Source: Galeopsis tetrahit (lineage: Eukaryota > Streptophyta > Magnoliopsida > Lamiales > Lamiaceae). From it: 64,000 bases of DNA. The stretch covers positions 55,316,141 through 55,380,140 of the forward strand of contig OY776129.1 of NCBI GenBank assembly GCA_963675135.1. Direction: 5' to 3'. The notes below the pieces were generated by a model, which was not told the DNA's origin, ran no database searches, and was given only the letters and a program-made list of their open reading frames with translations. Below are positions 35,046-47,242 of the stretch, in pieces (the first letter of the stretch is position 1; the number at the start of each line of letters is the position of its first letter). Position numbers and translations under genes: made by a program.

Positions 35046-35307
35046 CTCCCTCCATCCATGAAAAGTAGGGACATGGGGATGGGGCACAAGTTTTAAGAAA
35101 ATGGTAGATAAAATAGATAAAGTAAGGGTATTATAGGGTATTGTGGGGTCCATTGTGAATAAAGTGATTGTTTATGAATAAAGTTGATGGCAAATTGAGT
35201 AATTAAGTGATAGTTGAAGGGTGATAGTTTTCATAAAGTGCATGGGACTACATTTGGTGGACAAAGAATATGTGTCAAATGAGACTACTTTTCGTGAACG
35301 GAGGGAG
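35046..35307 (-). mobile_element. Stowaway-like MITE, copy 2 (262 bp)
   Basis: Inverted near-copy of 19348-19609 (five substitutions by eye), with TA on both sides. It lies about 200 bp upstream of the thaumatin-like gene's TATA box, where it could influence expression (inference). Confidence 0.92.
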
Positions 35308-35810
35308 TATAATTTTTTCCTCAATTTTTTTTATGCACTGTGTAGTTTGATTTCTTATTCAATAGGAGTAACAATTATCAATTTTGGCCGAAATTTTGCC
35401 TTTTTTTTATTTATATAAAAAATTTGATACCTGGTCGTTTTCTCGAAAAAAAATTCCCAAAATATGTCAATTTTTACAAATTCTTTTTCGAAAAATTTAC
35501 ACGTATTATCGATATTTTTTCAACTTTGTTTTCTGAATATATTTTTTCGTGGTGTTACGTTAAAATTTCTTACTCTTGTTATTAATTTTGGGTCGGCTAC
35601 TTGTTGTGTACTACACCTCTCCTGTACATGACCGTCATGTGTAAGAGGGGACCGTTGAATTTCACACATATAAAAGAGTCAATTTCCTTATTAATAGTTT
35701 TAAAAAAATGTCATTCTTGAAAATTGTTTGTGCTAAATCAAGTTTTGTTGGAGGACAAAATACGACCGTCTTTCTTGAGGGTGTATTTATTTATTATTTT
35801 GTTAAAAAAA

Positions 35811-37637
35811 GAGAAAATATCACTTTTGATCACTGAACTTTACCACTTTTCACATTTGGTCACCCACATTTCATCACTATCAAAATTGGTCACTCACTTA
35901 TTATTTTCTATCAATTTTGATGCTGCTGTTAGAGAATCCGTCATTTAATAACGGAGAAAAAGTTTTGAACGCAACTTTTATTTTCTCTCTTTTAATTCCT
36001 TAACCCTAAACTCCCAAACTAAAGTGATTTTTAGTTTGTACGACGAACTGAACTGAAGATGTATAAAAGGAATCAGAATGTTTCTACATCCCAAAAAAAT
36101 ATGAAGGAAGCAGCTGAGTGCATTCCTATGAAATCAGATGATTGACATTTTCAAATCATGGGACCATTGTAGAAGATGAGATTTAACAGGAATCCCCTGT
36201 AAACATGAACATTTCAGCATCTGATATAGAGATGAGCAACCAGAGTCTTATGTACACCTTTTTACATTTACAGTGTAGAGGCATTTAAGAAAGCATATGC
36301 ACATTTTATTTTAGGGATCATGAGTTAAGATTTTTGGCCAAAATGTGATTTGATAGCACATTTGCCTCCTAAGTATGAAAAAAGGGCAGACAGACCTAAA
36401 AAAAATGAGAAGAATGGGTCATAATGAACCCCCACCCCCTACCCAACCAACTTATCCACATAGGTTAGAAAAAAAAAATCAAAGACCTTCAAAATGTGGT
36501 AAATGTGGTGTGTTAGGACACAATGTAAGAACTTGTCCTGAAAGAAAAAATGAAACAAACGTGTAGAAGCAAGAATGGAGCATGTGGAACTTGCAGTCGT
36601 GGAGCCCGAAGAAATACCCATTGGAGAATCTCAGTCAATCAGTGTGGAAAATACTCCAGTAATCAATACTCAAGTAAAGAAACAAAAATTACTGGTATGT
36701 CTCTTATGCATCTTCTAGAACATTTGGGTGATTCATCAACCAACCATTTACATCCAAGAATTAACAGTAAGTTGTTAATAATCATATAACTCAATTATAA
36801 TTTATTATCATCTCATTGTTGTTGTTGGTTTACTTTTCATTTTACAGGGTAACCAGGAAATGGAAAACTCGGGAGGTGGTAGGAAAAGAAAAAATCACAA
36901 TGTAAGTGTGTCTTGGCTTACAATGTCATTTTATAATTACTGTAATGTTAAGTGACTAATTTTTTATTTTATAGGTTGTGCAATCATCAAGAGTACACAC
37001 GATCCAATTATTGTGAAAGAAGGAGTGAATTACATCACTATGTCAAATCTAACTACTTACATGGAAAAGAGTGGCAGTGGTTCATCAAAAGGACCAAACA
37101 AGGAAAATAGCAAAGGAAAAATAAGTGAGAGTGATGGCAAGCCAAATTAGTCAAATTGTGGTGGTCATGTACTAGTTATGTACTCTGTTTTTATAATTAT
37201 GGTGTGTAGTTCGATGATTTATAATTATTGTATTCACTAACTTGCTTTTGTTCTCTGTTTTTCAGACTTTTTTTAATAATATTTCAATTACTGATTTTCA
37301 TATTGAATTTGTATAATGATTGGGAATAGAATCTTATTTCAAAATAGTTAATTATTAGAATTCATTTCCCCATTAATTGAAGATAAATTCATTAAAATTA
37401 AAAAAAAAAAAAAATTAAATGGGTTTGGGGTTTGGGGTTTAGGGTTAAGGAATTAAAAGAGGAAAAATAAAAGTTGGCGCTCAAAACCTTTTCTCCGTTA
37501 GTAAATGACGGATTCTCTAACAGCAGCAAAAATTGATAGAAAAGAATAAGTTAGTGACCAATTTTGATAGTGATGAAATGTGGGTGACCAAATGTGAAAA
37601 GTGGTAAAGTTTAATGACCAAATGTGATATTTTCCCT
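35811..37637 (+). mobile_element. MULE with about 200-bp TIRs and a transposase relic (1,827 bp)
   Basis: A 9-bp target duplication TTAAAAAAA flanks it (35802-35810 and 37638-37646), diagnostic of Mutator-like elements, although A-rich sites are less decisive. The inverted repeats begin GAGAAAATATCAC / GGGAAAATATCAC and extend about 200 bp, including ACTTTACCACTTTTCACATT. Between them sits the C-terminal end of a MULE transposase. It is an internal deletion derivative. Confidence 0.88.
36150..36566 (+). pseudogene. MULE transposase C-terminal relic (SWIM and zinc knuckle)
   Basis: With stops and frame changes, the plus strand gives DLTGIPCKHEHFSI, the second half of the SWIM zinc finger that ends MULE transposases. 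Then comes the usual tail: an ETFKKAY-like region, a LPPKY-like region, GQTDLKKMRRMG and a zinc knuckle KCGKCGVLGHNVRTCPERK (C-x2-C-x4-H-x4-C). The knuckle part is an open frame at 36375-36566. The catalytic DDE domain, expected several hundred residues upstream, is absent, so there is no transposition activity. Family assignment comes from the known MULE domain order. Confidence 0.75.
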
Positions 37638-37713
37638 TAAAAAAATCTGGAAGCACATTTAAAAAGATGGTGGTGTAAATAACCATGCTCTCTCTTTCTA
37701 TACACAATAAATG

Positions 37714-38872
37714 GAGTAAAATGCAGATTTAGTCCCAGGTGAATTAGTTCTCACGAAAATGGTCCCATTTTGAGCGAAAATAGTACCAAGTAATTTTCCC
37801 GTTTTGAACTAACGGAATTCTGGACGTGTGTCACACGCTCCCGTTAACAAATTCATCTTTTGTCCACCACTCCAAAATCAATCCATCAATTCTGTAAACC
37901 CCTAAAAAAATTGCATAACAGTCGCCCTAAATAATAATCATTCCAAAAAAACACTCACTCAAATCCCCCAAATCGCAAAACACTCATTGTAATTATTCCC
38001 AAATCCCACAATCAGAAAAAAGAAAGTTGAGAAAACAGTAAAAAAATCGCCAAAAATCGCTATGAAAATTCGCAAATTAGAGATGAAGGAGATATTGAAA
38101 TTTGAAATCGACATGGGGCTTTGATTCCTAGCACTGAGACGAGGCTAGAGTAGGTAGCCTCTATGAATTTCGTTACCGAATTCGGATTTGCAGATTTTTC
38201 ATGAGATTTTGGAAGAACGGGTTATAAGTGGTGGCGATGGCAGGGTGTTGAGGTGTGGTATCAGGTGGCGGCTTGGCAGGGTGGTGACGAGAATGGGGGC
38301 AGAGTGGCGGCGATCGGGGTGGTGACGGGGATGTTCGCCGGAAAGAAGAAAAGCAGAGGACTGGGAGATGCATATGGAGCAGATTTTTTATTTGATATAC
38401 TGTACTTATTATCTTTAGTTTTTAATTTGATTTTTTCTGAATTTATATTTTAAATAATTGTAATTAATATTTTTTTAACTCAATTTGATAATAATTCAAT
38501 ATTTAAATAATTGTAATAAATATTTTTTTTAACTCAATTTGATAATAATTCAATATTCAGATTTTATATGAATTATATTTTGTATCTTTAAATTTTTTTT
38601 TTAATTTCAGTTTTTTTTTGTTAAAAAAATTATTTAAATTTATTTATTTAAATATCAGAATTTTCAATGTTTTTTTTTTTTTTTTTAAATTATAATCAGA
38701 TTTTGGGGTTAAAATAAATTCAAATTGTATAAATGATTTTTTTAATTTTTATATTATATCACTTAACGAAACCGTTGATTGGGACTTTTTTGCAAAAAAT
38801 GGGACCAAAAAAGAACGTGGGACTAAAATTGCTTTTAAGAAAATTTATTGGGATCAAACTTGCATTTTACCC
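37714..38872. mobile_element. Second MULE-type TIR element (1,159 bp)
   Basis: A perfect 9-bp target duplication CAATAAATG (37705-37713 and 38873-38881). The ends are GAGTAAAATGCAGATTTAGT and the inverse of GGGTAAAATGCAAGTTTGAT. The interior has no transposase: a GGTGG-rich patch (38220-38340) and a 55-bp tandem pair with AACTCAATTTGATAATAATT (38450-38560). It lies only 76 bp from the preceding MULE. Confidence 0.85.
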
Positions 38873-38881
38873 CAATAAATG

Positions 38882-39394
38882 TGCAAAGTATGTTGTCTTT
38901 TGCAACAGGAAGTTAAATATATAGGCCCAACTTTTGAGTCTTCTCTTATTATTTCATAAAAGTTTTCATATTTCTGTCAAAAAGTTTAGGGAAGACATTT
39001 TTTTAATAAAGAAGCCCATGAGACCTTATACAACTATAATTTAAAAATAAATGCATGTGCAATACAATTATTTTGGTAAATTATTTATCCTTTTACCTAC
39101 CTATATGATCAAGTGTTAGAGTAGAATAGAAATATAACATTAATTTCCCTAAATTATAAGTGAAAATTTACAATTATTTTGGGACAACAAAATCATCTCC
39201 AAAAAGACATAAAGTGGAATAGTAGTAAAATATACTTCGTCCGTTCTTTAATTAATGTCATTTTAAAATATAAATTTGGTTTTAAATTATTTGTCATTTT
39301 AAAATATAAATTTAGTTTTAAATTATTTGTCATTTTAACTATTTTTATTCACTTTCTTCATATTTTACCCCATTTTAACTATATTAAAAGTGGA

Positions 39395-39430
<36 letters not shown>

Positions 39431-40845
39431 TGTAGAGAAAAAATACGAGATATAAAGATTGATTAAGAGTAAATTAGTATAAAAATAAGATTTATACTTT
39501 TTTGTACGTTGCTAAAATACATTTATTAATATTGCAGAAGTATTATTATTAGTATCATTATTAATTACTCCGTATTAGTGTCGTGCAAGTCAATATAAAT
39601 ATATATAATGCCTTAAATTTGTATGTACTAGGTGCTCGTGCAACTCGATCAAGTACATTTTTTATAATTAATATCAATTATTTTTATTTATTGATTGTAA
39701 GTGTTATCACTTAACAATATATATTGGATCAATTTACCAATTACAACTGTCTAGTGAAAACAAACTTAAATTGCACGGTGCACCTGGTGCACAATAAATG
39801 TTTTTTTTTTAACGGTGCACAAGAGACTTACTCTTATATAATTACGGTTACATTTAAGATTTGAGATTTAAAGTTAAATGGCTTAAAAACGCTTAAAATA
39901 AACTTTAAACCAGACTTTCAAGCCGAACTCTTAAACCTCCAAAATAATCTATCACACCTACCAAACTAAGCTTATTCTATTCTATGTTAGGCTTAGTCTG
40001 TTCAACGTACGAGAAGCTTGGCTCGACACATTCACGCCTATGTGCCCAAAAAATGAGCCATCAATCAAATAAACAAGACATGTGCCTGCAGTTGTCCTTG
40101 TGCAATTGGGCACGTAGCAAAACAAAAAGCAAATTAACATGCATGGGACTTAATTTGCTAAAACTGATGTTGTGTACCTGGAATGTTGCACGTAATCAGC
40201 TTCACTTTTCATAAAAGAAAAGCATTTATATATTGCTAATCATTATTTTATAAATCTGGTCAAATTAATAATATTCTTCCTCACAAATACTGACATCTGT
40301 TCACAAGGCTACTCTACTATTGTTTAAAATTAGAGACTGTTTTTCCAACTTTGAGTTTATACTGAGATGATGAAATCAGCATAAAACATACCCAGTGGCC
40401 AGCAAGGTAGGGCCTGGATTCTATTTGGCTTAGCCATAGTCAGTTTCTCTTTGGGTTATTCTACACCACAATCAATCATTTTTTCATAATGTCATCAATT
40501 TATGTGTGATATATATATGTTAAAAGTATTGAAATAGGAATAGTTTTTTGCCTTGCAAAATAACAACTTGTCAATTTTTCGGCTTGCATTAAAACTTTAT
40601 ATACATAGGCAAAAGAATATATCAGACATTTGCATGTGATCTGATCAATTATCACATATTCACATTGTGTTGTTAGGATTAAGTGTGCCTTTTCTTTTTT
40701 TGGGAGACAGAGGGAGAGAAGAACTCTCTCGAGATTAATAGCCTTTTTATACAAATCTTATCAAAATAGCTAGAAGATTTATTCTAAATTATTAAATGAT
40801 GAATTTTTTCAACCAAGAGTATGAATGTTCTTCTTGGCATCTCTT
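38882..40845. other. Intergenic, AT-rich, with small repeats
   Basis: A 43-bp unit (TCATTTTAAAATATAAATTT) is doubled at 39258-39340, and an (AT)n run sits at 39398-39421. Short frames here, such as 39984-40214, have no domain. No gene is recognised. Confidence 0.45.
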
Positions 40846-40848
40846 ATA

Positions 40849-41111
40849 CTCCTTCCGTCCCACTATAAGTTTCCCACTTTCCTTTTATGGATGTCCCACT
40901 ATAAATTTCTCATTCCATTTTTGGCATATTATTTTCTTTCTCTCAATCACATCACTTCTACTTTATCTATTATTTTATCATACTTCATCTAATACCCATC
41001 TATTATTTTCTCTCTCACCATCACATCACTTATACTTTATCTATTATTTTATCATATTTCTTAATCAAAACACTCAAAAGAAAGGGGAAGTTTATAGCGG
41101 GACGGAGGGAG
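40849..41111. mobile_element. Stowaway-like MITE, different subfamily (263 bp)
   Basis: CTCCTTCCGTCCCACTATAA at the left and the inverse of CTCCCTCCGTCCCGCTATAA at the right, with TA on both sides. Internally ATCACATCACTT and ACTTTATCTATTATTTTATC are each repeated. Confidence 0.88.
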
Positions 41112-41358
41112 TATGTTTTTAGCGGAAAAAAAAAATTATATGAAATATTTCATACATGAAATATAATTAATTAAAGTAAATAAAAAAAAAAAATTCGCTC
41201 CAAAGTATTAATGTCTTACTATAAAATCAAAATATGTTATTACAAGATCAAAATATATTTTAAGGACAATTATAACAATTACAAAAACTTAGCCTTTTTA
41301 GCGGAGTTGAACGTAAAAAACTTACAGTGGCACAAATTGCCGTTATAGTAACAAAATA

Positions 41359-41651
41359 CTCCCTCCATTCAATTTCATTATTCTCAATTTTCTTTTTTAG
41401 TTGTTCAATTTTATTATGCGCATACCCTTTTTGAAAACAATACTATTCATACTACTTTATGTTCACCCTACCACCATCACTTATTTACTCACTTTGTCAT
41501 TCATTTTATTCATAAACAATCATTTTATTTTCAAATGGACCCCACAATACCCCATCATACCTTTAACTTTTCTACTTTATGAATAAACTAATCAATATTC
41601 ATTAAAACTCGTGCACGAAGGAGTGGACATTTTAAAATTGGACGTAGGGAG
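41359..41651 (+). mobile_element. Diverged Stowaway-like MITE related to copies 1 and 2
   Basis: CTCCCTCCATTCAATTTC to an eroded inverse (GGACGTAGGGAG). It shares the internal block ATGGACCCCACAATACCC with the two 262-bp MITEs but is otherwise diverged, so it is an older member of the family. Confidence 0.75.
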
Positions 41652-41689
41652 AATTTTTATTTTCCCATTACTCATATTAGTATTCATAC

Positions 41690-42135
41690 TTTATCTAGCA
41701 ATGTTTATTTACCTGATGCGTTGGTGGCTTCTCATTTAACTAAAAACTTGTTATCCATTAGTAAACTGCCGTAAAATTATGTCGTGGATGTTATTTTTTT
41801 AAACAACTCTTTTAAAATTCAGAATCAAGAAAATCCTGGCTCACGAAAGGCGTGACCAAGGTTTATATATTTTGAAACGAGGACATCTGACACTGATGGT
41901 TGTTTTACGTTCTACGGGTTTGAAAGCAAGCTTTGCTATATATAAATTTGAAATTGAGGCATGTCCCATTCTCAATTATTTTTGTTTTGAATAAATTAGG
42001 AAATATGTTGGTTACGTGGTTATAGATAATTATGTGACTTTTGTGGATGACTTCTCTCATTTCTCTTGAATATACTCGTTGCATGCAAAATTTGATATTT
42101 TAAAGTGAGGGTGAAATTGAGTTGGTTAATAACAA
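41690..42135 (+). pseudogene. Decayed Copia pol fragment
   Basis: Across several frames the plus strand reads LVASHLTKNLLSISKL, then RDQGLYILKRGHLTLMVVLR, then VTFVDDFSHFS and YSLHAKFDIL. These are the pre-integrase and integrase-start blocks of a Copia polyprotein; the intact element in this window has HLTKSLMSISKL, SQGLYILEQGKPALIAAL and FVDDFSRFTW at matching places. There are many stops, the integrase zinc-finger region is deleted and no LTRs are found. It is an old relic. Confidence 0.75.
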
Positions 42136-42890
42136 AAGTGTGTGCTATATGAATATTCTAGAATTGTATGTTGTAATAATACTCAGATTTAAATGATCAA
42201 AGATCTCCTGGGACATGCAAATCCAAAGAGATATGACTTTTTTGATGAATAAAGGAGGGTGGTTGGCGTAATGAAATAAACTATAAATATATTTGTACTA
42301 AAAAAAGCATATTTCGTAAAATGGAATCATCAAAAGTGGGAAGGAGTATATACACCATGAATCTCTACATAATATACATGTAATTAAATTGAAGACGTGG
42401 AAAGAGGGTGAATGATCAAACTTTTAGGTCATGCATGTAGATTCCTAGCTAGAATTAATTCGTGGCAACAAACAATTGAATTCCATAATTTTGATTTATA
42501 ATTGAGTTTTAGGTGACTTGATAAAAAGAGATCGAGCATATTTCGGCATTTCCGCGTTTGAAGTGGAAAAGAGCAAGTTCAAGAAATGAAATGGGAATGC
42601 AAGATATTATCTAGGGTCAATTAATATTAATTCAAGCCGAATAATCTACTACTAGAACATAAATATTTGTACAGTTTAAATAAGTCCGAAGTATCAAATT
42701 TACAATGTAGAGGTTGGGGGGAAATTTTAGGAAAACTATTCAACAAATACACTGTATCTTCAATTGCATGTATAATTGCATGAATTTGACTTAGTTACCA
42801 CGTTCATTAAATCTGATAATATCAATTGAGAAAATTCCAAACCTCTAAAAATTAATATAATTGCTTAAAAATAATATCGGACTAGTCTTT
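42136..42890. other. AT-rich, nothing recognised
   Basis: No gene or boundary that I can support; possibly further Copia decay next to the relic. Confidence 0.35.
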
Positions 42891-42894
42891 TGTG

Positions 42895-43620
42895 AAATAT
42901 TGTATATATACATTTCAGTCACTCATACTCACATTTTTTATAAATACACTCATTGACATTGACAGCTCAACTCACATTTTTTATAAATACACACACTGAC
43001 AGTTCAATTCACACCCATATTTTTTATAAATACACCCACTAGCAGAAATTGTTCTTAGTCGTCTTCTCCGAGCAGTTTTCGGCCACCCCAGTCCGCGGCC
43101 GAACGCTGCAATTTACGACGACCTTAATCTTTAAATATTTTCTATTTCTTTAAATATTCTTTAATAATTATTATGAATTAAAGTTATTTTATATTACTAC
43201 ATGTAATAATATATGTTACTATATGTTATAATGTGAGTTACTTAATCAATCAAATTTCTAGAAAAAAATACTACATAAAAGAATCGGCATTACTATATAA
43301 AAAATTATTATATGTTATTACATACTACAGTTTGAATTACTACATTGAATATACGTTTGTTACTATATGTAACTTTATCAAATGATTTGCATTACAACAT
43401 GATTATTGTGTTTACTACATGCGATAATATATGTTACTACGTATTATAATGTGAGTTACTACATTAACAAAAACACTAGAAAAAAACGGGTTACTAAATA
43501 AAAGAATTTGTATTATTATATAAAATAGTTTGTGATATTACTACATAAAATAATGTGTGTTACTACATATTACAATTTGAATTACTACATTTAATATCCC
43601 GCGTTCGTCAATAAAATAAA
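42895..43620. repeat. Degenerate tandem-repeat region (TTTTTATAAATACAC and TTACTACAT motifs)
   Basis: 42910-43035 has three copies of a unit with CACATTTTTTATAAATACAC. 43190-43590 then has many copies of a GTTACTACAT/ATATGTTAC motif, partly in longer units (ATAATATATGTTACTA, then ATAATGTGAGTTACT) seen at about 43205-43255 and 43430-43475. It is noncoding. Confidence 0.7.
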
Positions 43621-43794
43621 AGATAAAAAAATCACAGAAACTGGTAAAATAAACGGGTTAAAGTTTTTGGTGAAAATTAGAACACAAGCGGGTCAGTTGA
43701 CAAATAAATTAAGAATTAACACAAATGAATGAATGGTGACCCAATAATATATATTTCCAGCCCATTGACTTAATAAGTCAATATTTTCGGCCCA

Positions 43795-43890
43795 ATTAAC
43801 TTAATTGGTCAATATTACATGTATGCAATATTGCATACAAGTACTTAATTGGTCAATATTGCATGTATGCAATATTGCATACAAGTTTTT
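43795..43890. repeat. Tandem pair rich in TATGCAATATTGCATA
   Basis: A unit of about 56 bp (TTAATTGGTCAATATT, then CATGTATGCAATATTGCATA) occurs twice. Each contains a palindromic TATGCAATATTGCATA core. Confidence 0.8.
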
Positions 43891-43898
43891 GTGTATCA

Positions 43899-44441
43899 TC
43901 TATATATATATATATATATAATAACAGAATAGTGACTTCCCTAACAAGTTCCCGTCTAAAATGTTGTGGGGCCCACCAATAAAATATCATCTTTTAAAAT
44001 TCATTTTCTCTCCCTTCCTTTATTTTCATTTTCTCTCTCTTCTCAATGCTGGTCAATTTTTCTTTTTTAGATTTCTTCATTATTCTCTATTAGGAATATA
44101 ATTCTCTATCATTCATATATATATTTTTAGTATATTTAATCAAATCTTCATATCTATTTTATAGACATACTTCTCTATATCTATAAATATAACTGGTAAA
44201 ACATTATTACTTATCAAAGATTATATAAAATTAATATTTATTAATTATGCTCAATTAATTATTTTTGGCAAATCTTAATTATATTATTATGACGTTTATT
44301 TTTTAAATAAAATATTAAAATTAATGGTCCTACAAAAAATCTTATACTATTATATGTATATAAAAAATTATTTATTAACATCACACTGTTTATATAAATT
44401 TATTAATTTATAAACCGTGCATCACACGGGAGAAATACTAG
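43899..44441 (+). mobile_element. Small non-autonomous Helitron H3 (543 bp)
   Basis: Starts with TC (TCTATATATATATA) after an A and ends with a hairpin CCGTGCATCACACGGG, a short spacer and CTAG followed by T. This is the Helitron A-TC...CTAG-T arrangement with no target duplication or inverted ends. The interior is AT-rich with no coding sequence. Its hairpin differs from H1 and H2, so it belongs to another family. Confidence 0.85.
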
Positions 44442-44544
44442 TTAATATGAAACACTACAACTTGTTCCGTCTCGCGGCTTATTTGCTTATCTCAATTCCC
44501 CTCCCTAAATCCTTTTTAACTCTTTATTTATTTATTTAATATTA

Positions 44545-45472
44545 AGTCACGGTTATACGCATACACGCGATTATTGAGGACACCCACCTAACATTATTTT
44601 TTTTAGGGTTGGTCTGCTATGCACTCGAGTGCATGTTATGCACCCTAGTCCATGTTGCACTTTTCAGTTTTACTGACTTACATTTTTTGGTAAATGGTGT
44701 TGCACTTTTCAATTATTAAACTGTATAATAATATTTTTAATAATAATTGAAAAGTGCAACACCATTTACCAAAAAGTGTAAGTCAATAAAATTGAAAAGT
44801 GCAACTGGACTAAGGTGCATACTAGACTTTACCTTTTTTTTAACGGAATATTGCGTGGGATGTCCAATACACCCTTTGTTGTTTTTTTTTTAAAAAAAAT
44901 GTCTAATGAGTACGCCCACTCACCTATCTATCGCTGGAACGTAAAGAGTCATCAAACAAATACATTTTTTTTTTATCAAAACGAAAATTAATTTTTGGTG
45001 TTTGGAGTGACTCAAAATGGTGGATATTGATGCAATGACTACATGTAAGGTGCTAAACATTCATTTGTAAGTTTTTTTTTAGTTAGGGTTATTTTTGTTA
45101 CGATTTATGCTTGTTTTTTTGTATCTCATGCTTATATATACAATAACGGTTTGTTTAAATAATGTGTGTTTAGAACATACATTTTGACACTCAACATTTG
45201 TTTGTTTCTTTTTTCTAATAGATACATATTTTGAATCTGGTTTTAAGAAAATTGTGTTCATTTTCAGAAAAAAAAAATTGGACAACGTATATATTTTCGA
45301 AAATTATTGTCGAACAATGTTTATTATTTTGAGTATTTCTTCCTAAATATGAGCTTATATTAATAGGGGTAAGTGTACTTTGAGGTTTTCAGGGTGGGTG
45401 TGCTAATTTCATGTTGGGTGTGCTAAGCGAGTGGGTGTCCTCAACAATCTCGTGTGTGTATAACCGTGCCCA
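44545..45472. mobile_element. TIR element with 8-bp duplication and nested palindrome (928 bp)
   Basis: TAATATTA flanks both sides (44537-44544 and 45473-45480). The inverted ends of about 40 bp contain CACGGTTATACGCATACACG at the left and the inverse of CACGGTTATACACACACGAG at the right, followed by GAGGACACCCAC in both. It is MULE-like by TIR style; the duplication is 8 bp, or 9 with one mismatch. No transposase is present. A second element is nested inside (44605-44835). Confidence 0.75.
44605..44835. repeat. Foldback element with about 82-bp palindromic arms
   Basis: Arms 44637-44719 and 44741-44821 are inverted copies (GGTAAATGGTGTTGCACTTT against AAAGTGCAACACCATTTACC) around an AT-rich loop. 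A perfect 16-bp palindrome ATGCACTCGAGTGCAT lies just outside at 44619-44634. It would form a long hairpin if transcribed. Confidence 0.85.
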
Positions 45473-45480
45473 TAATATTA

Positions 45481-47137
45481 CAGTATAGTTTAGTATGGCG
45501 CTTATGGGCTAAAATTATTTATGGGCTGGAGTAGCCCAACAGAAGCGAACGACAAATCAATAGTAGTATATATAAAACACATACAACAAATTAAAACACA
45601 TTTCTTTTATTTGCTCTTGATTTTTTTCTCTCTTTTTTTTGCGTCAATTTTGTGTGTATGTGTATAAAAGTGTCCTATTTTCACCTTTTTTTTTTTTTTT
45701 ATTGAAAGTTATTTTCACTATTTTTTAATACATAGGAGTACATGACAGTCGGCATAAGTAGTCTGCCTATCAGCCTATACTTTGCTGAAACTACAGGAAG
45801 AAGGATCATTTTCTAAGGTTTGAAGATTAACTAAGTTGGAGTAATTTAAGGGGGGATATATAACTAATATTATATTTTTTTGGTATTGCATTTAACTTTG
45901 CTTTTCACTTTATGCGTGCATAACAATGTCATACTATACGATTTGAGCATAAAGATCAAACGTGAACTCAAATTGTCCAACATAAATTTCACTTTTTCTC
46001 CACAAAGTTTAGATCACTTTATCCTCCTCCCACGCCTCTCATTAATTTTACTTTACACCTCTTTAATTGGTGTAATTTAATTTCTGAGTTTTTTTTCCAT
46101 ATATATACTTGAATATTCACGTACTTTTTACCTATTACATCTTCATTACTACACGAGTCGTGTTCTTTTAGGCAGGGAGACCAACTATTAAAGGCAAAAA
46201 ATTATGTAAACTCAAGTAGTATCATTGTTTATCTGATTTTAAGATAAACACGAAAAAAAAACAGTAATATTATAAGTTAAAGCAGTTATTTGAGGTAAAC
46301 GTTGTACAATAGATTGTCCTTCACTCTAATCGGAAGAATTTATTCTATGCTAAAGTTTTAGGGTATATTTGTTTTGGGAATATATAGGATGAGAAAATTT
46401 TGATAAATATTAATTATTTGTTTTGAAATTTTGAGTAATTGACGAGTGGGGCCCTCTTTAATTCGTAAGTGGGGCCGTCCTCTTTAATTGGCGAGTGCAG
46501 AGGTGCTTTTGTAATTAGACGACGGTGCTCTCGCCAATAAACTAACGAGGAACACTTTGACGACAAGGAGTTCCCCTCGCCTATATTGTCGCCATTCCAT
46601 TTAAAGAGGGTGCCTCGCTCTTACCCTCTTTAAATGGTTTTTTTTTTTAATAGTGGATATAACTTTATGTCAAATCAATTGAGTAAGAGTGAGTGATGTT
46701 GTATTATACCTCCCCTCTAAACTTTTAACCATTCATTACTTGTTCAGAAACCAACGGCTACACCTAAGAAAAGCTCCAAGGAAGGTAAGGACTTGTGCTA
46801 TAATTATGATAAGTATAATGGAGTATAACTTTATGTCAAATCAATTGTGTAAGAATGTAATTTTGTATTATTATAATAATAGAATATATATGTATTTTTA
46901 GGTGTAAATAGAGTTTAATGGTGAAATTCGAATGTGAAATCCGAACTAGAACAAGTTATCCGAACGTGATAATCTCAAAATAAACGGACTCAATTAGTGT
47001 TTCACTATTTAATTTATTCACTTGTCTTTGTTTAAAAAATGTCAATATACTATAATAATGAAGAAGTCGTGTGAAGATCTAAGAAGTCGTGAACATCTGG
47101 TGGGGGTGGAATAGCAGAATTGATTTAAGGCTAATTA
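45481..47137. other. Intergenic stretch before the Tat element
   Basis: No gene. A 14-bp-stem hairpin lies at 46598-46638 (CCATTTAAAGAGGG arms). A roughly 45-bp direct repeat with ATAACTTTATGTCAAATCAA occurs near 46668 and 46824. Short frames show no domain. Confidence 0.45.
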
Positions 47138-47152
47138 CTTCATGTTATATCT

Positions 47153-47242
47153 AGTCAAAGAAGTCAATCTTTGACAAGTCAATCCTAGTCACCAGCTTAC
47201 GTGGCGAGGACCAGTCAACAAAGTCGTGCGACGACTAGTCAA
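47153..47242 (-). promoter_or_regulatory. W-box cluster in the Tat LTR
   Basis: AGTCAA (inverse TTGACT, the W-box bound by WRKY factors) occurs five times between 47153 and 47242, plus one TTGACA on the plus strand at about 47170. The same cluster is present in the 3' LTR. WRKY binding is established knowledge for the motif; a role here is inferred. Confidence 0.5.
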
